From contig JAHDRW010000020.1 of assembly GCA_018433085.1 (NCBI GenBank), forward strand, positions 38,096-102,095: a stretch of 64,000 nt of DNA, written 5' to 3'. Below the pieces are notes generated by a model, which had not been told where the DNA came from, did not search any database, and saw nothing but the letters and a program-made list of their open reading frames with translations. The stretch is from Deltaproteobacteria bacterium. Its GTDB lineage: Bacteria; Desulfobacterota; Desulfomonilia; UBA1062. The first letter of the stretch is position 1. Every line of letters starts with the position of its first letter. Position numbers and translations under genes: made by a program. Positions 25,630-36,572 of the stretch are shown here, in pieces.

Positions 25630-26373
25630 TTGTCCAGCATTAGCGTCTCAGGAAAATCCTACGACACCGAGCTCGTGATCTTCGATAAGGACGGCACGCT
25701 CCTCGATTTCGAGAAAACCTGGATCGGCGTCATCAGGGAGCTCATCACGAGCCTGGGGGCATACACCCCCCTGACCCCCGCATTAAGGCAGAGGGTCCAG
25801 GACGCCCTGGGCGTCTCGGTGGACGATTTCCGGGTCGACGGAAACGGGCTGCTGGCCATGGGCACGTTCGTCGAGTGTAATGCCCTGCTGACCTACTGTC
25901 TCTACCGGGAGGGGATCCGGTGGGACAGAGCTCACGGCATCGTCGAAGAGGTGGGCGCAGCGGTTTTTGGTCCGGAATCCCGCAAGAGGCACGTCCAGGC
26001 GGCACCTGGCGCGATCGATCTCCTGAAAATGCTCAAGTCCAGGGATATTCCCGCCGCCGTGGCCACCAACGACAAAAGGGCGGATGCGCTCGTGGACATG
26101 AAACTCATCGGTGCCCTGCCCTACATCGATCTCGTTCTCGGCGCGGACAGCGTGGACAACTCGAAGCCCGCACCCGACATGGTCGAAAAGATCTGCTCCT
26201 CCATGGGCAAGGACCCCGGCAGGACGATCCTGATCGGAGACACGATCATGGACGCGCTTCTGGGCAGGAACGCGAGCGTCATGCTCACCATCGGGGTGAG
26301 CGGCATCGTGTCCGCCGAAGAGCTGGCCCGTCATATGAACGTGGTGGTGTCCAGCCTTCGGGACATCACCTGA
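25630..26373 (+). CDS. HAD-family phosphatase (phosphoglycolate phosphatase-like)
   Basis: A 247-residue haloacid dehalogenase hydrolase: motif I FDKDGTLLDF (nucleophile Asp), motif II AVATND, lysine motif DNSKPAPDM, and motif IV ILIGDTIMDAL. A helical cap lies between motifs I and II, as in Gph-like enzymes. It probably dephosphorylates a small phosphate ester in the cytoplasm; the substrate is not evident. I chose TTG at 25630, 9 nt after AAGGAG; ATGs at 25612 and 25570 are possible but less well placed. Confidence 0.82.
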   Translation: MSSISVSGKSYDTELVIFDKDGTLLDFEKTWIGVIRELITSLGAYTPLTPALRQRVQDALGVSVDDFRVDGNGLLAMGTFVECNALLTYCLYREGIRWDRAHGIVEEVGAAVFGPESRKRHVQAAPGAIDLLKMLKSRDIPAAVATNDKRADALVDMKLIGALPYIDLVLGADSVDNSKPAPDMVEKICSSMGKDPGRTILIGDTIMDALLGRNASVMLTIGVSGIVSAEELARHMNVVVSSLRDIT

Positions 26374-26476
26374 TCCATCCGTCTATTTTTTTACCCGCCG
26401 GGCAAGTCCTGTCCGCGTGAACGCCAAAGGATGCGGCGGTCGAACCGCTTGTATCCCGGGAGGCTGCACAGGGGCA

Positions 26477-27616
26477 TCAGAAAAGCCTGTACTCGCGGAA
26501 TACCCTGATGATCTGTGAGAATATCCTCGGGTCGTAGCCCTGGGGAATCCTGTGCCTGACCTCCCGCAGGGCCTCCGCAAGGGGAAGGGGCCCCCGGTAC
26601 GACCTCCGGGAAATCAGGGCGTGCAGGGTATCCATGACCGCACAGGTCTTCACGAAAAAATGCAGATCATGAGACGTGAGTGCCCCGGGATACCCTGTCC
26701 CGTCGAGGCGCTCGTGGTGCCCCCCGATGATGCCTCCCATCTCCGGGGTCAGGGGATACCTCCTGCCCATGATCTCCACACCCCAGCGGGGGTGCTGCCT
26801 GATGAGCGACCAGGCACGGTCGTTCAGGTCGCCCCGATGGTTAACCACGTCCCGTGGGAGAAGCATCATGCCGATATTGTGGAAGAAATATGCAAGCGCG
26901 ATCTCTTCGGCGATCCCCCGCGGGAGGTGAGCGAGCACGGTCGTGACGAAGAAGGTGGAAAGAATCCCCACGTTGAGGGAGTGCAGGATCGTGGACCGGG
27001 GATGTTCGGCTATCCGCCCGGCGTTCTTCTGCGCGAGCTCGTAGACCTGCTGAAGCGTTTCCGGACAGGTTATGATCTGCTCGATCATCAGGGCGATGAT
27101 CTGTTTCACATCGGTCAGCACGAGCCTGCCGGGACTGCGGTAAACGGCCTCCAGTCTCCGGTATGCCAGATAGTAGAAGACCTCTGCCTTGCCCGCGGCA
27201 TCCATGTGGGGATGATCGACCACCTCGTCGAGGTTGCTGTCCAGGTAGGAAATGAGGTCGGGGGCCGAATCTTTTCGGATGAAAACCCGGGACGGCTCCG
27301 TTTCCCTGTCATGACCGTCCCCAACGGGGTTATAGACCCGGTGGGGCGGGAGGAGATGCACCATCTCTCCCGAAAGAGACCTCCCGTAGAGAGCAAAGGG
27401 AATCCGTTTCCCCGGGCACAGCCAGCACGGCGGAATCGCATAGTAATACGAGACCGGCGAATGGGACGTCCAGGGGTTCAGAAGCCGCGCCAGAGAGCGC
27501 ACGCGACCGCCGAGACGGTCCGTCTGTTTCCCGGATGCATCGGTGTTCCGGCCCGGGCTCAGGGGCATCCTGGACGGAACATGGATGTCGAAGCCGTTTC
27601 CCCGCGATGACTCCAT
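26477..27616 (-). CDS. HD-GYP-like protein with altered HD dyad
   Basis: A 379-residue protein. The N-terminal 170 residues are not recognised; the C-terminal part is HD-GYP-like: HSLNVGILSTFF, AYFFHNIGMMLLP, HPRWGVEIM and HHERLDGTGYP. HD-GYP enzymes hydrolyse cyclic di-GMP with a two- or three-iron site. Here the HD pair is HN, so a metal-binding Asp is lost while the GYP part is kept. It may be a binding protein or weak enzyme. The ATG at 27616 is 7 nt after AAGGAGG. Confidence 0.8.
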   Translation of the reverse strand: MESSRGNGFDIHVPSRMPLSPGRNTDASGKQTDRLGGRVRSLARLLNPWTSHSPVSYYYAIPPCWLCPGKRIPFALYGRSLSGEMVHLLPPHRVYNPVGDGHDRETEPSRVFIRKDSAPDLISYLDSNLDEVVDHPHMDAAGKAEVFYYLAYRRLEAVYRSPGRLVLTDVKQIIALMIEQIITCPETLQQVYELAQKNAGRIAEHPRSTILHSLNVGILSTFFVTTVLAHLPRGIAEEIALAYFFHNIGMMLLPRDVVNHRGDLNDRAWSLIRQHPRWGVEIMGRRYPLTPEMGGIIGGHHERLDGTGYPGALTSHDLHFFVKTCAVMDTLHALISRRSYRGPLPLAEALREVRHRIPQGYDPRIFSQIIRVFREYRLF

Positions 27617-27717
27617 ACTCATTCCTCCTTGCCGGCCTTGCCCTTGAAAGGTCATTCTCCTCAGGTTCTCCGGGCGCTTCCCCGCTTTCTTCCCGGCATT
27701 CTCTCCCCTTTACGGGT

Positions 27718-28263
27718 TCATCCCCCGCGGAAGACCTCCGCCGAGAAGGTTTCCAGAACATCCGCCCCGTCCCATTCCCGGGTGTCGAGTCCGGTCTTCC
27801 CGGTCTTATACACCGGTGTGCTCTCTGCATCCCTTTGATCCCCTTCGTGACGAGGCAGCAACGCCGCCTGGCGGAAATCCTTTCTGTAGACGATCCCATG
27901 AGCGCCGGTCCCGACGCCGGGGGGCGTGACTGCATGCCTGTGCGGGGTGAGAACAGCGATCTCCAGCGTGACGGCATCCATCTCATCCGCCGTGATCGGG
28001 GAAAACCGGGGGTCCCGGAATGCGGCGTATACGGCGCTGTCTCTCACCGCCCGCCACAGGGGAGCAAGGGGGAGGACCAGCCCCATGGAGCCTCTGAGTG
28101 CCCGGTTTTTATAGATGCTGACGAATGCCCCGGATCTTTCCCGAAGCCGGTGCGTGATCAGCCCGGCGGGGGGGGTGTCGGGCGAGGACCCGCTGAGGGT
28201 GAGATGGATCGCCTCCCGCGCAAGCCCCATGAGGATCGATTTCTCCCGGGCAGAGATTTCCAT
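27718..28263 (-). CDS. amrA: AMMECR1-domain protein (AmmeMemoRadiSam system protein A)
   Basis: A 181-residue AMMECR1 family protein. Family segments seen are the region around LRGSMG, DPRFSPITADEM, LEIAVLTP, HGIVYRKDFRQAALLP and the C-terminal GADVLETFSAEVF. The normally invariant LRGCIG motif has Ser in place of Cys. The companion Memo and radical-SAM genes are not in the window. The molecular function of this family is not established. Confidence 0.85.
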   Translation of the reverse strand: MEISAREKSILMGLAREAIHLTLSGSSPDTPPAGLITHRLRERSGAFVSIYKNRALRGSMGLVLPLAPLWRAVRDSAVYAAFRDPRFSPITADEMDAVTLEIAVLTPHRHAVTPPGVGTGAHGIVYRKDFRQAALLPRHEGDQRDAESTPVYKTGKTGLDTREWDGADVLETFSAEVFRGG

Positions 28264-28357
28264 ACGGCCCCCCTTTTGAATGCCTGTATATCACAAAAGC
28301 GAACAATTTACAAAAAACATGCGAATTCGAGTCATTGCCCCATGCTCCCATGAGTTA

Positions 28358-28386
28358 TTGACTCACTGGTTGAAATCTTCTATATA
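28358..28386 (+). promoter_or_regulatory. Sigma-70 promoter of the lysS-lol-bam-lpx operon
   Basis: TTGACT and TATATA separated by exactly 17 nt, about 37 nt before the lysS start. No other good promoter is seen in the following 14 kb of overlapping genes, so it may drive the whole envelope operon. Confidence 0.75.
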
Positions 28387-28422
28387 GGCCTTCGATTTGA
28401 CATAAATACAGGAGCCGATGAA

Positions 28423-29903
<1,481 letters not shown>

Positions 29904-29907
<4 letters not shown>

Positions 29908-31139
29908 GGTTTGAATTTCTCGTTGCCAAAAGGTATCTGAGGGCGAAAAAGAGCCAGCGGTTCATCAGCTTCACCTCCGGGCTCTCGGTGTTCGGCATCG
30001 CCATCGGCGTGATGGCCCTCATTGTCGTGCTCTCGGTCATGAACGGTTTTGAGGAGGACATCAAGACCAAGATCCTGGGCACCCAGTCCCACATCGTGAT
30101 CTCCACCTATCAGGGGGGTATCCCGCAGCCCCGTGAGGTCGAGGAAGCGGTCGCGAAGGATCCCGGGGTGGTAGGCGCCGCGCCCTTCATTCTCTCCCAG
30201 GGATTGATATCCGCGCCCGGGGGCGTATCCGGGGTGGTCATCAGGGGCATCGAGCCCGAAAGCGCGGCAAAGGTGATCCGGCTGAAAGAAATTATCGTGC
30301 AGGGCGGTTTTACAAACCTCGACGAGACCGGGATCCTGCTGGGCTCCGAGCTCGCCCTGCGTTCGGGCGTCTCGGTGGGCGACGCAGTGACCGTGATCTC
30401 CCCCACGGGCTCCATCACGCCGCTCGGTATGATTCCCAAGTCGAGGTCCTTTGTCGTGAGGGGAATCTTCTCCACCGGCATGTACGAATACGACAACAAC
30501 ATGGTGTATGTCTCACTGGAGGCGGCCAAGGGCCTGTTCATGAAGAAAAGCCCCTCGGGCATCGAGATCAAGGTCACCGACATCTACGAGGCGGATGCCA
30601 TTGCCGAGCGGATCATGAGCTCCCTGGGGCCCGGTTACTGGGCAAAGACCTGGAAAGACATGAACATGAGCCTGTTCTCGGCCCTGAAGCTGGAAAAGAC
30701 CGTGATGTTCATCATCCTGCTCTTCATCATCCTCGTGGCCGTGTTCAGCATCATCAGCACGCTCATCATGATGGTGATGGAAAAAAGGAAGGACATCGCA
30801 ATCCTGAGATCCATGGGCGCCACCACGGGCCAGATCCTGAGGGTCTTCATGACGCTCGGTATGGTGATCGGGCTGAGCGGCACAATCCTGGGGTGTATCC
30901 TCGGGCTTCTGCTCACCTACAACCTCAACGCGGTAATCGGCTTCGTGGAGCTCGTCTTCGGGATCGAGGTCATGCCCATGGACGTGTACTATATCACCGG
31001 GGTCCCCACCCAGGTGAATTTTTCCCTGGTGGGCATCATCGTGCTGATGTCCATCGCGCTCTCGTTTCTGGCCACGATCTATCCCGCACGGCAGGCCGCG
31101 CGGCAGGACCCGGTGGAGGTGATGCGCTATGAAGGCTGA
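29904..31139 (+). CDS. Lipoprotein-releasing permease LolC/LolE family
   Basis: A 411-residue FtsX-like permease of the LolCDE complex, which extracts outer-membrane lipoproteins from the inner membrane. One N-terminal and three C-terminal membrane helices flank a large periplasmic domain. Translating upstream of the first ATG gives [19 protein letters not shown], which is the conserved LolC/E N-terminus, so the true start must be about residue 1 of that segment. The only suitable codon is CTG at 29904, 7 nt after AGGAG and overlapping the lysS stop. A single LolC/E (LolF-type) gene is present. Confidence 0.9.
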
Positions 31140-31818
31140 TCCCATGGTCGTGGTCGAAGAGATCACCAAGTCGTTCACCCGGGGGCCCGCCCTCATCGAG
31201 GTGCTCAAAGGGGCGGGCATGTCCGTGGACAAGGGCGAGGGGGTCGCCATCGTGGGCGCCTCCGGATCGGGGAAAAGCACCCTGCTCCACCTGCTGGGAG
31301 GACTGGAGCGTCCAGAGGGGGGCAGGATCCTCTACGACGGGAAAGACATCTGCCGCATGAACGACCGTGAGATCACCCTGTTCAGAAACACGCACGTGGG
31401 GTTCGTGTTCCAGTTCCACTTTCTGCTGCCTGAGTTCACGGCCCTGGAAAACGTCATGATCCCGGCCATGGTCCGGTCGCAGAAACCGGATGAGGCCCGT
31501 CCGCGGGCGCTGCAACTCCTGGAAACCGTGGGGCTCACCGACCGCGTGGAGCACAAACCGGGCGAGCTCTCGGGCGGAGAGCAGCAGCGTGTCGCCATCG
31601 CACGGGCGCTCATGATGTCGCCGCAGGTCCTCCTGGCGGACGAGCCCACGGGAGACCTTGATCCGTCTACCGGAAAGAAGGTGATCGGCCTGCTCTCGCA
31701 AATCAGAACGTCTCTGGGAGTGACCATGATCATCGTCACCCACAACATGGACCTTGCCCGTACCATGGACAGGGTCCTCATCCTCAAGGGAGGGCTTCTT
31801 GAACCGCATACCGTGTAG
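31129..31818 (+). CDS. lolD: Lipoprotein-releasing ABC transporter ATPase LolD
   Basis: A 229-residue ABC ATPase of the MacB/LolD group: Walker A GASGSGKST, Q-loop in FVFQFHFLLPEFTALENV (core FQFHFLLPEF), signature LSGGEQQRVAIARAL, Walker B VLLADEPTGDLD and the switch His in VTHNMDLA. It powers LolC/E in the inner membrane. The ATG lies 11 nt inside the permease gene. Confidence 0.96.
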   Translation: MKADPMVVVEEITKSFTRGPALIEVLKGAGMSVDKGEGVAIVGASGSGKSTLLHLLGGLERPEGGRILYDGKDICRMNDREITLFRNTHVGFVFQFHFLLPEFTALENVMIPAMVRSQKPDEARPRALQLLETVGLTDRVEHKPGELSGGEQQRVAIARALMMSPQVLLADEPTGDLDPSTGKKVIGLLSQIRTSLGVTMIIVTHNMDLARTMDRVLILKGGLLEPHTV

Positions 31819-34231
31819 AATACTGGCTCTGCTTGCAGTAACTCTCACCCTGCCGACCGTTTTAGCGGCTGCGGACCTCGTCATGACCACCGGTTCGGAG
31901 AAGATCGCGGACTACGTGGCCGACGTGCCGTGCGTCTCCCTGAGAGAGGGGGCGCCCCTAGAGGTGTTCATGGAGGAATCCGACGGGGTCTTCCGGGTGT
32001 ACGATGCCTCCGGCACGACCTACAGCGCGTCCTCCCTGGAGGAAGCGACGGACGGCTATCTGAGGAACAAGGGCACGTGCGTGGTCCGGGAGATCGAGAT
32101 CAAGGGTCACAGCCGCATCAGCCCCGAGGCGATCCGGTTCCGGCTCAAGAACGCGCCGGGCGACATTCTGCACCGGCAGGCGGTGCGCAGGGACATTGAA
32201 GAGATCTACTCCATGGGTTACTTCGAGACCGTGGACGCCGATTTCGAAGAGGGCTCGCTGGTCTTTACGGTCAAGGAATACCCCGTGATCACCTCCATCG
32301 AGGTGGAGGGAAACGACGAGATCGATGACGAAGAGATCATCGAGTCCATCGGCATGAAACGCTTCGACATCCTCAACACCCGGACTCTCAAGACGAGTGT
32401 CGACCGCATTATCGCCCTGTACCGGGAAAAGGGATACTACAATGTGGAGGTGAACTCCTCCACCGAGATCACCGAAGGCGGGATCGTGCTGACGTTCATC
32501 GTGGAGGAGAACAACAAGCTCTATATCGAGAAGGTCTCCTTCGACGGCAACGAGAATATCTCCGACCGCAAGCTCAGAGGGATCATGGAAACGAAAAACC
32601 GCTGGCTTCTGGGCCTGTTCGGACATTCGGGCTCCTATCTCGACGAATCGCTGGACACCGATCTCCTGAGGATCGAGCAGTATTACGGCGATCAAGGCTA
32701 CATCAAGGCCCGTGCGGGCAGACCCCAGGTGGAGGTCAAGAAAGACAAGGGCATCTACATCACCATCCCCATCCATGAAGGCCCCCTGTTCTACTTCGGA
32801 GACATCGAGGTAACCGGTGATTTGATCAAGCCCAGAGAAGAGCTCATAGAGGTTCTGCAGATCAAGACCGGAGAAAAGATGCGCAAGAGCCTGATCCAGC
32901 AGTCGGTGGAAAACCTCCGGAACATCTACATGGATCAGGGATACGCCTATGCGCAGGTGAGGCCCGACATGGAAGAGGCCGACGGCAACAAGGTGAACCT
33001 GTCCTTCAGGGTCAGAAAGGGCGAGCCCGTCAGCATCGATACCATACATATCCGGGGCAACACCAAGACCAGGGACAAGGTGGTCAGGAGGGAGCTCGAG
33101 CTCGACGAGGGAGACATCTTCTCGTCCTCGGATATCCAGAAAAGCAGGGACAACCTGAGCCGCCTGGGTTATTTCACCAATGTCAACATCGAGTCCATCC
33201 CCAAGGATGACGACACGCTGTCTCTGCTGGTGGACGTGGATGAAACTACCACCGGGGCATTTTCCTTCGGGGTGGCCTATTCCAGCGTGGACAAGCTCCT
33301 GGGCACCCTGCAGCTCAGCGAGAACAACCTCATGGGCCTCGGGCTCAAGACCAGGTTCAATATCGAATACGGCGGCAGGAAACAGAGCTATACCGTTGAC
33401 GTGGAGGAACCCTGGCTGTTCGATTACCCGGTTTCACTGGGCACACGGCTGTTCAACACCGAAAGGGAGTATACCTACTACACCAAGGAGTACCGGGGCG
33501 GCAACGTCCGGTTGAGCTTCCCCCTCTTCGAGGATGTGCGGCATTCCGTTGTCTATGCCTATACCGACGTGGTGGGCCTGACGGACATCGACCCCGCCTA
33601 CCGCGACGTGCTCAGCGAGGAGGAAATCAACGGCTACGCCATCAGCAGCGTCACCAACACGCTCTACCGAGACACCACCAACGACTACTTCCGGCCCACC
33701 AGGGGCTCGGATGCCGCCTTCTCCGTGGAATATGCAGGTCTGGGGGGCGATTATCACTTTACCCGCACCACCGCGCGGTATGCCCAGTTTTTCCCCCTGT
33801 GGAGGGACAAACTGGCCTTGATGTTCAAATTCAGATGGGGTACCATCAACCCCGCGAAAGGTGATGACCTTCCGGAGGATGAGCTCTTCACCCTGGGAGG
33901 ATTGAATAGTGTTCGGGGTTTCAAATATGGAGAGATCGGGCCGCGGGATTCCGCGGGCAACGTCATCGGGGGACAGCGCATGTTCGTCTTCAACACCGAG
34001 CTCACCTTCCCCATCTGGGAGGTGCCGGGTCTGTACGGCGTGCTCTTCTTCGACCAGGGCAATGCGTACGACCGGCGCATCGACCTCTCCAACCTCAAAC
34101 GCTCCTACGGCGCCGGCATCCGGTGGGTCACGCCCATGGGTCCTTTGCGCCTGGAGTACGGAAAGGTCATCGATCCGGAAGAGTTCGAGTCGGACAGCAG
34201 ATGGGATTTTTCCATCGGCACATTTTTCTAG
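31799..34231 (+). CDS. bamA: Outer membrane protein assembly factor BamA
   Basis: An 810-residue Omp85 protein, the core of the machinery that folds beta-barrels into the outer membrane. A signal peptide (cleavage after VLAA) is followed by an extra 75-residue segment, five POTRA domains (each opening with patterns such as IEIKGHSRI, IEVEGNDEI, VSFDGNENI, IEVTGDLI, IHIRGNTKT) and a 16-strand barrel with the VRGF motif. The C-terminal residue is Phe. The start is TTG at 31799 behind AAGGGAGGG, overlapping lolD by 20 nt. Confidence 0.95.
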   Translation: MNRIPCRILALLAVTLTLPTVLAAADLVMTTGSEKIADYVADVPCVSLREGAPLEVFMEESDGVFRVYDASGTTYSASSLEEATDGYLRNKGTCVVREIEIKGHSRISPEAIRFRLKNAPGDILHRQAVRRDIEEIYSMGYFETVDADFEEGSLVFTVKEYPVITSIEVEGNDEIDDEEIIESIGMKRFDILNTRTLKTSVDRIIALYREKGYYNVEVNSSTEITEGGIVLTFIVEENNKLYIEKVSFDGNENISDRKLRGIMETKNRWLLGLFGHSGSYLDESLDTDLLRIEQYYGDQGYIKARAGRPQVEVKKDKGIYITIPIHEGPLFYFGDIEVTGDLIKPREELIEVLQIKTGEKMRKSLIQQSVENLRNIYMDQGYAYAQVRPDMEEADGNKVNLSFRVRKGEPVSIDTIHIRGNTKTRDKVVRRELELDEGDIFSSSDIQKSRDNLSRLGYFTNVNIESIPKDDDTLSLLVDVDETTTGAFSFGVAYSSVDKLLGTLQLSENNLMGLGLKTRFNIEYGGRKQSYTVDVEEPWLFDYPVSLGTRLFNTEREYTYYTKEYRGGNVRLSFPLFEDVRHSVVYAYTDVVGLTDIDPAYRDVLSEEEINGYAISSVTNTLYRDTTNDYFRPTRGSDAAFSVEYAGLGGDYHFTRTTARYAQFFPLWRDKLALMFKFRWGTINPAKGDDLPEDELFTLGGLNSVRGFKYGEIGPRDSAGNVIGGQRMFVFNTELTFPIWEVPGLYGVLFFDQGNAYDRRIDLSNLKRSYGAGIRWVTPMGPLRLEYGKVIDPEEFESDSRWDFSIGTFF

Positions 34232-34255
34232 GATAAATCCAGGAGGAATACGGAT

Positions 34256-34795
34256 ATGAAACGTTTTATGCCACTGGCAGCAGCACTGATCGCATTTTTT
34301 GCCCTCTCCCTTCCATCCCATGCCGCGGATCTCAAGATCTACTACATGGATTCCCAGAGGATCCTCACCGATTCCCTGGCAGGCAAGGACGCATACAAGC
34401 AGCTCGAAGTCCTGAAAAATGAGCGGCAGCAGGAGATCGACAAGATGCAGGCAAGCCTGAAGAATATGACCGACGAGATGGCGGCCAAGGGCCTCTCCAT
34501 GAACGAGTCGGCCAGGCTCGATCTCCAGAACGAATATGACAACGAGCTCAAGAAGTATAACCGCTTTGTCAAGGACGCCCAGGAAGAGCTCCGGAGAAAG
34601 GAGCTCACCCTGATCAAACCCATCAGCGACGAGGTGAGCGCCATCATCGACGAATACGGCGACCAGCAAGCCATCGACATTATCCTCGACCGGAGAGACC
34701 CGGGCATCATCTATACCTCGGAGAAGCTCGACATCACCGACGCCATCCTCGAACTCTACAACAAGCAGTACCAGGAGACCGTAGGGAAAAAATAG
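34256..34795 (+). CDS. skp: Periplasmic chaperone Skp/OmpH
   Basis: A 179-residue protein with a signal peptide (cleavage after HAA, about residue 23) and a long charged coiled-coil body between about 45 and 115, the tentacle layout of Skp trimers. YYMDSQRILTDSLAGKDAYKQLE near the mature N-terminus (core MDSQRIL) is typical. It delivers unfolded outer-membrane proteins to BamA, its upstream neighbour. Confidence 0.92.
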   Translation: MKRFMPLAAALIAFFALSLPSHAADLKIYYMDSQRILTDSLAGKDAYKQLEVLKNERQQEIDKMQASLKNMTDEMAAKGLSMNESARLDLQNEYDNELKKYNRFVKDAQEELRRKELTLIKPISDEVSAIIDEYGDQQAIDIILDRRDPGIIYTSEKLDITDAILELYNKQYQETVGKK

Positions 34796-34798
34796 CCC

Positions 34799-35809
34799 AT
34801 GCTCCTGACCGAGATCGCACGGCATATCGGCGGTGTCCTGAAAGGACCCGACAGGGACATATCCGGGGCCTCCACCATCGAAGAGGCAACACCCGACGAC
34901 ATCACCTTCCTGGCGAATACGAAGTACCGGGACAAGGCGGGTTCCAGTGCCGCAGGTGCCATCATCGTGGGTGAGGACCTCGAACTTCCCATGTCCCGGA
35001 TCGTCACGGGAAACCCTTACCTGGGCTTTGCCCGGGTCCTGGAGCTCATCCATCCCGCCAAGATTCACCGGCCCGGCATATCGGACATGGCCTTCGTGCA
35101 CCCCGAAGCGCAGGTGGACCCCACCGCCGCGGTCTATCCCCTCGCCTTCATCGGCGAGCAGGCCCGGGTGGCGGGGAACTGCGTGATCCACCCGGGGTGC
35201 GTGATCGGGGACGGGGCATCCATTGATGAGTCGACGGTCCTCTACCCCAACGTGGTGGTCTACGAGAAGTGCCGGATCGGCAGACACTGCATCATCCACT
35301 CGGGCGTGGTGATCGGCTCCGACGGGTTCGGGTTCGTCTGGGACGGCGAAAAGCACTTCAAGATCCCCCAGAAGGGCATCGTGATCATCGGGGACCACGT
35401 GGAGATCGGGAGCAACTGCACCATTGACCGGGCCGCGCTCACGAGCACCCGGATCGGATCCGACGTGAAGATGGACAACCTCGTACAGGTCGGCCACAAC
35501 GTGGTGGTGGGGGATCACTGCATCATCGTGGCCCAGTCGGGCGTGGCGGGAAGCTCCCGGCTGGGGAGTTTCGTGACCCTGGCAGCCCAGACCGGGGTCG
35601 CCGGCCACATCACCGTGGGAGACGGGTCCACGGCGGCCGCCCGGGCAGGGATCGTCTCGGATCTGCCCGCCGGCAGGGTTGTCTCGGGTTTCCCCGCCAT
35701 GGACCACCGGCAGTGGCTCAGGGTCCAGAAGGTGTACAAGGACCTCCCTCAGCTCCTCAAACGCATCCGTGAACTGGAAAGGAGGCTCGACTCCCTTGAG
35801 CAGGATTGA
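34799..35809 (+). CDS. lpxD: UDP-3-O-acyl-glucosamine N-acyltransferase
   Basis: A 336-residue lipid A enzyme that N-acylates UDP-3-O-acyl-glucosamine. The N-terminal uridine-binding domain (DDITFLANTKYRDK) is followed by a left-handed beta-helix of hexapeptide repeats (about 100-300) carrying the catalytic His in VGHNVVVGDHC, and a C-terminal helix. It begins 3 nt after skp and overlaps no other gene at its start. FabZ, usually next, is absent. Confidence 0.95.
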   Translation: MLLTEIARHIGGVLKGPDRDISGASTIEEATPDDITFLANTKYRDKAGSSAAGAIIVGEDLELPMSRIVTGNPYLGFARVLELIHPAKIHRPGISDMAFVHPEAQVDPTAAVYPLAFIGEQARVAGNCVIHPGCVIGDGASIDESTVLYPNVVVYEKCRIGRHCIIHSGVVIGSDGFGFVWDGEKHFKIPQKGIVIIGDHVEIGSNCTIDRAALTSTRIGSDVKMDNLVQVGHNVVVGDHCIIVAQSGVAGSSRLGSFVTLAAQTGVAGHITVGDGSTAAARAGIVSDLPAGRVVSGFPAMDHRQWLRVQKVYKDLPQLLKRIRELERRLDSLEQD

Positions 35810-36572
35810 CCCCACCGCGCGCATCGCGCCGGACGCCCTCATCGCAGACGGGGCGGAGATCGGGGCGTACGCGACCATCGAATCGAATGTCACCATAGGT
35901 CCCGGCACAAAGGTGGGACCCTACTGCAGGATTCAGGGCCCCACCACCATCGGCGCGGGCTGCGACATAACGGGCTATGCGAGCATCGGCACGCCCCCCC
36001 AGGACCATTCCTACAAGGGCGAGGACACCCGGCTCGTGATCGGCGATCACAACACCATCCGGGAGTTCGTCACGATCAACCGGGGAACCACAAAGGACAA
36101 GGGGGTGACCGCCATCGGTGATCACAACCTCATCATGGCCTACTGCCACGTGGCCCACGACTGCGTTCTGGGCAGCCATGTGGTCATGGGCAACCTGGCC
36201 ACGCTCGCGGGCCACGTGGAGATCCACGACCACGCCATCGTGGGCGGCCTCTCCGCAGTCCACCAGTTCACCCGGATCGGAGAGCGCTCCATCATCGGCG
36301 GAGGCTCCATGGTGAGCCTGGACATCATCCCCTATGCCAAGGCCTCGGGCGACCGGGCAAGGCTCTTCGGCGTGAACACCATAGGGCTCAAACGGGGAGG
36401 CTTCAGCCCGGAGCAGATCAAGGCGGTCGGGAAGGCCTACCGCATCCTGCTCAAGCAGAAGCTCCTGCTCAAGGACGCCATAGAGGTTCTCGATCAGGAG
36501 TTCGGAAACGACGGGACCATCGGTCCCATCGTGAGGTTCCTCAAGTCCTCGCACAGGGGGATCGCCCGATGA
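35796..36572 (+). CDS. lpxA: Acyl-[ACP]-UDP-N-acetylglucosamine O-acyltransferase
   Basis: A 258-residue hexapeptide-repeat acyltransferase, first enzyme of lipid A synthesis. Landmarks are the IREFVTINRGT loop, the catalytic His121 in YCHVAHDC, and the C-terminal helical domain beginning LFGVNTIGLKRGGF. The start is a TTG at 35796, 14 nt inside lpxD and 11 nt after AAGGAGG; a longer frame from 35679 gives an unrelated N-terminus and is rejected. The stop overlaps the next ATG as ATGA. Confidence 0.95.
   Translation: MSRIDPTARIAPDALIADGAEIGAYATIESNVTIGPGTKVGPYCRIQGPTTIGAGCDITGYASIGTPPQDHSYKGEDTRLVIGDHNTIREFVTINRGTTKDKGVTAIGDHNLIMAYCHVAHDCVLGSHVVMGNLATLAGHVEIHDHAIVGGLSAVHQFTRIGERSIIGGGSMVSLDIIPYAKASGDRARLFGVNTIGLKRGGFSPEQIKAVGKAYRILLKQKLLLKDAIEVLDQEFGNDGTIGPIVRFLKSSHRGIAR

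Noticed and set aside
33434..35908. 824-codon open frame on the minus strand
   Set aside because: Antisense of bamA, skp and lpxD, all secure genes on the other strand.
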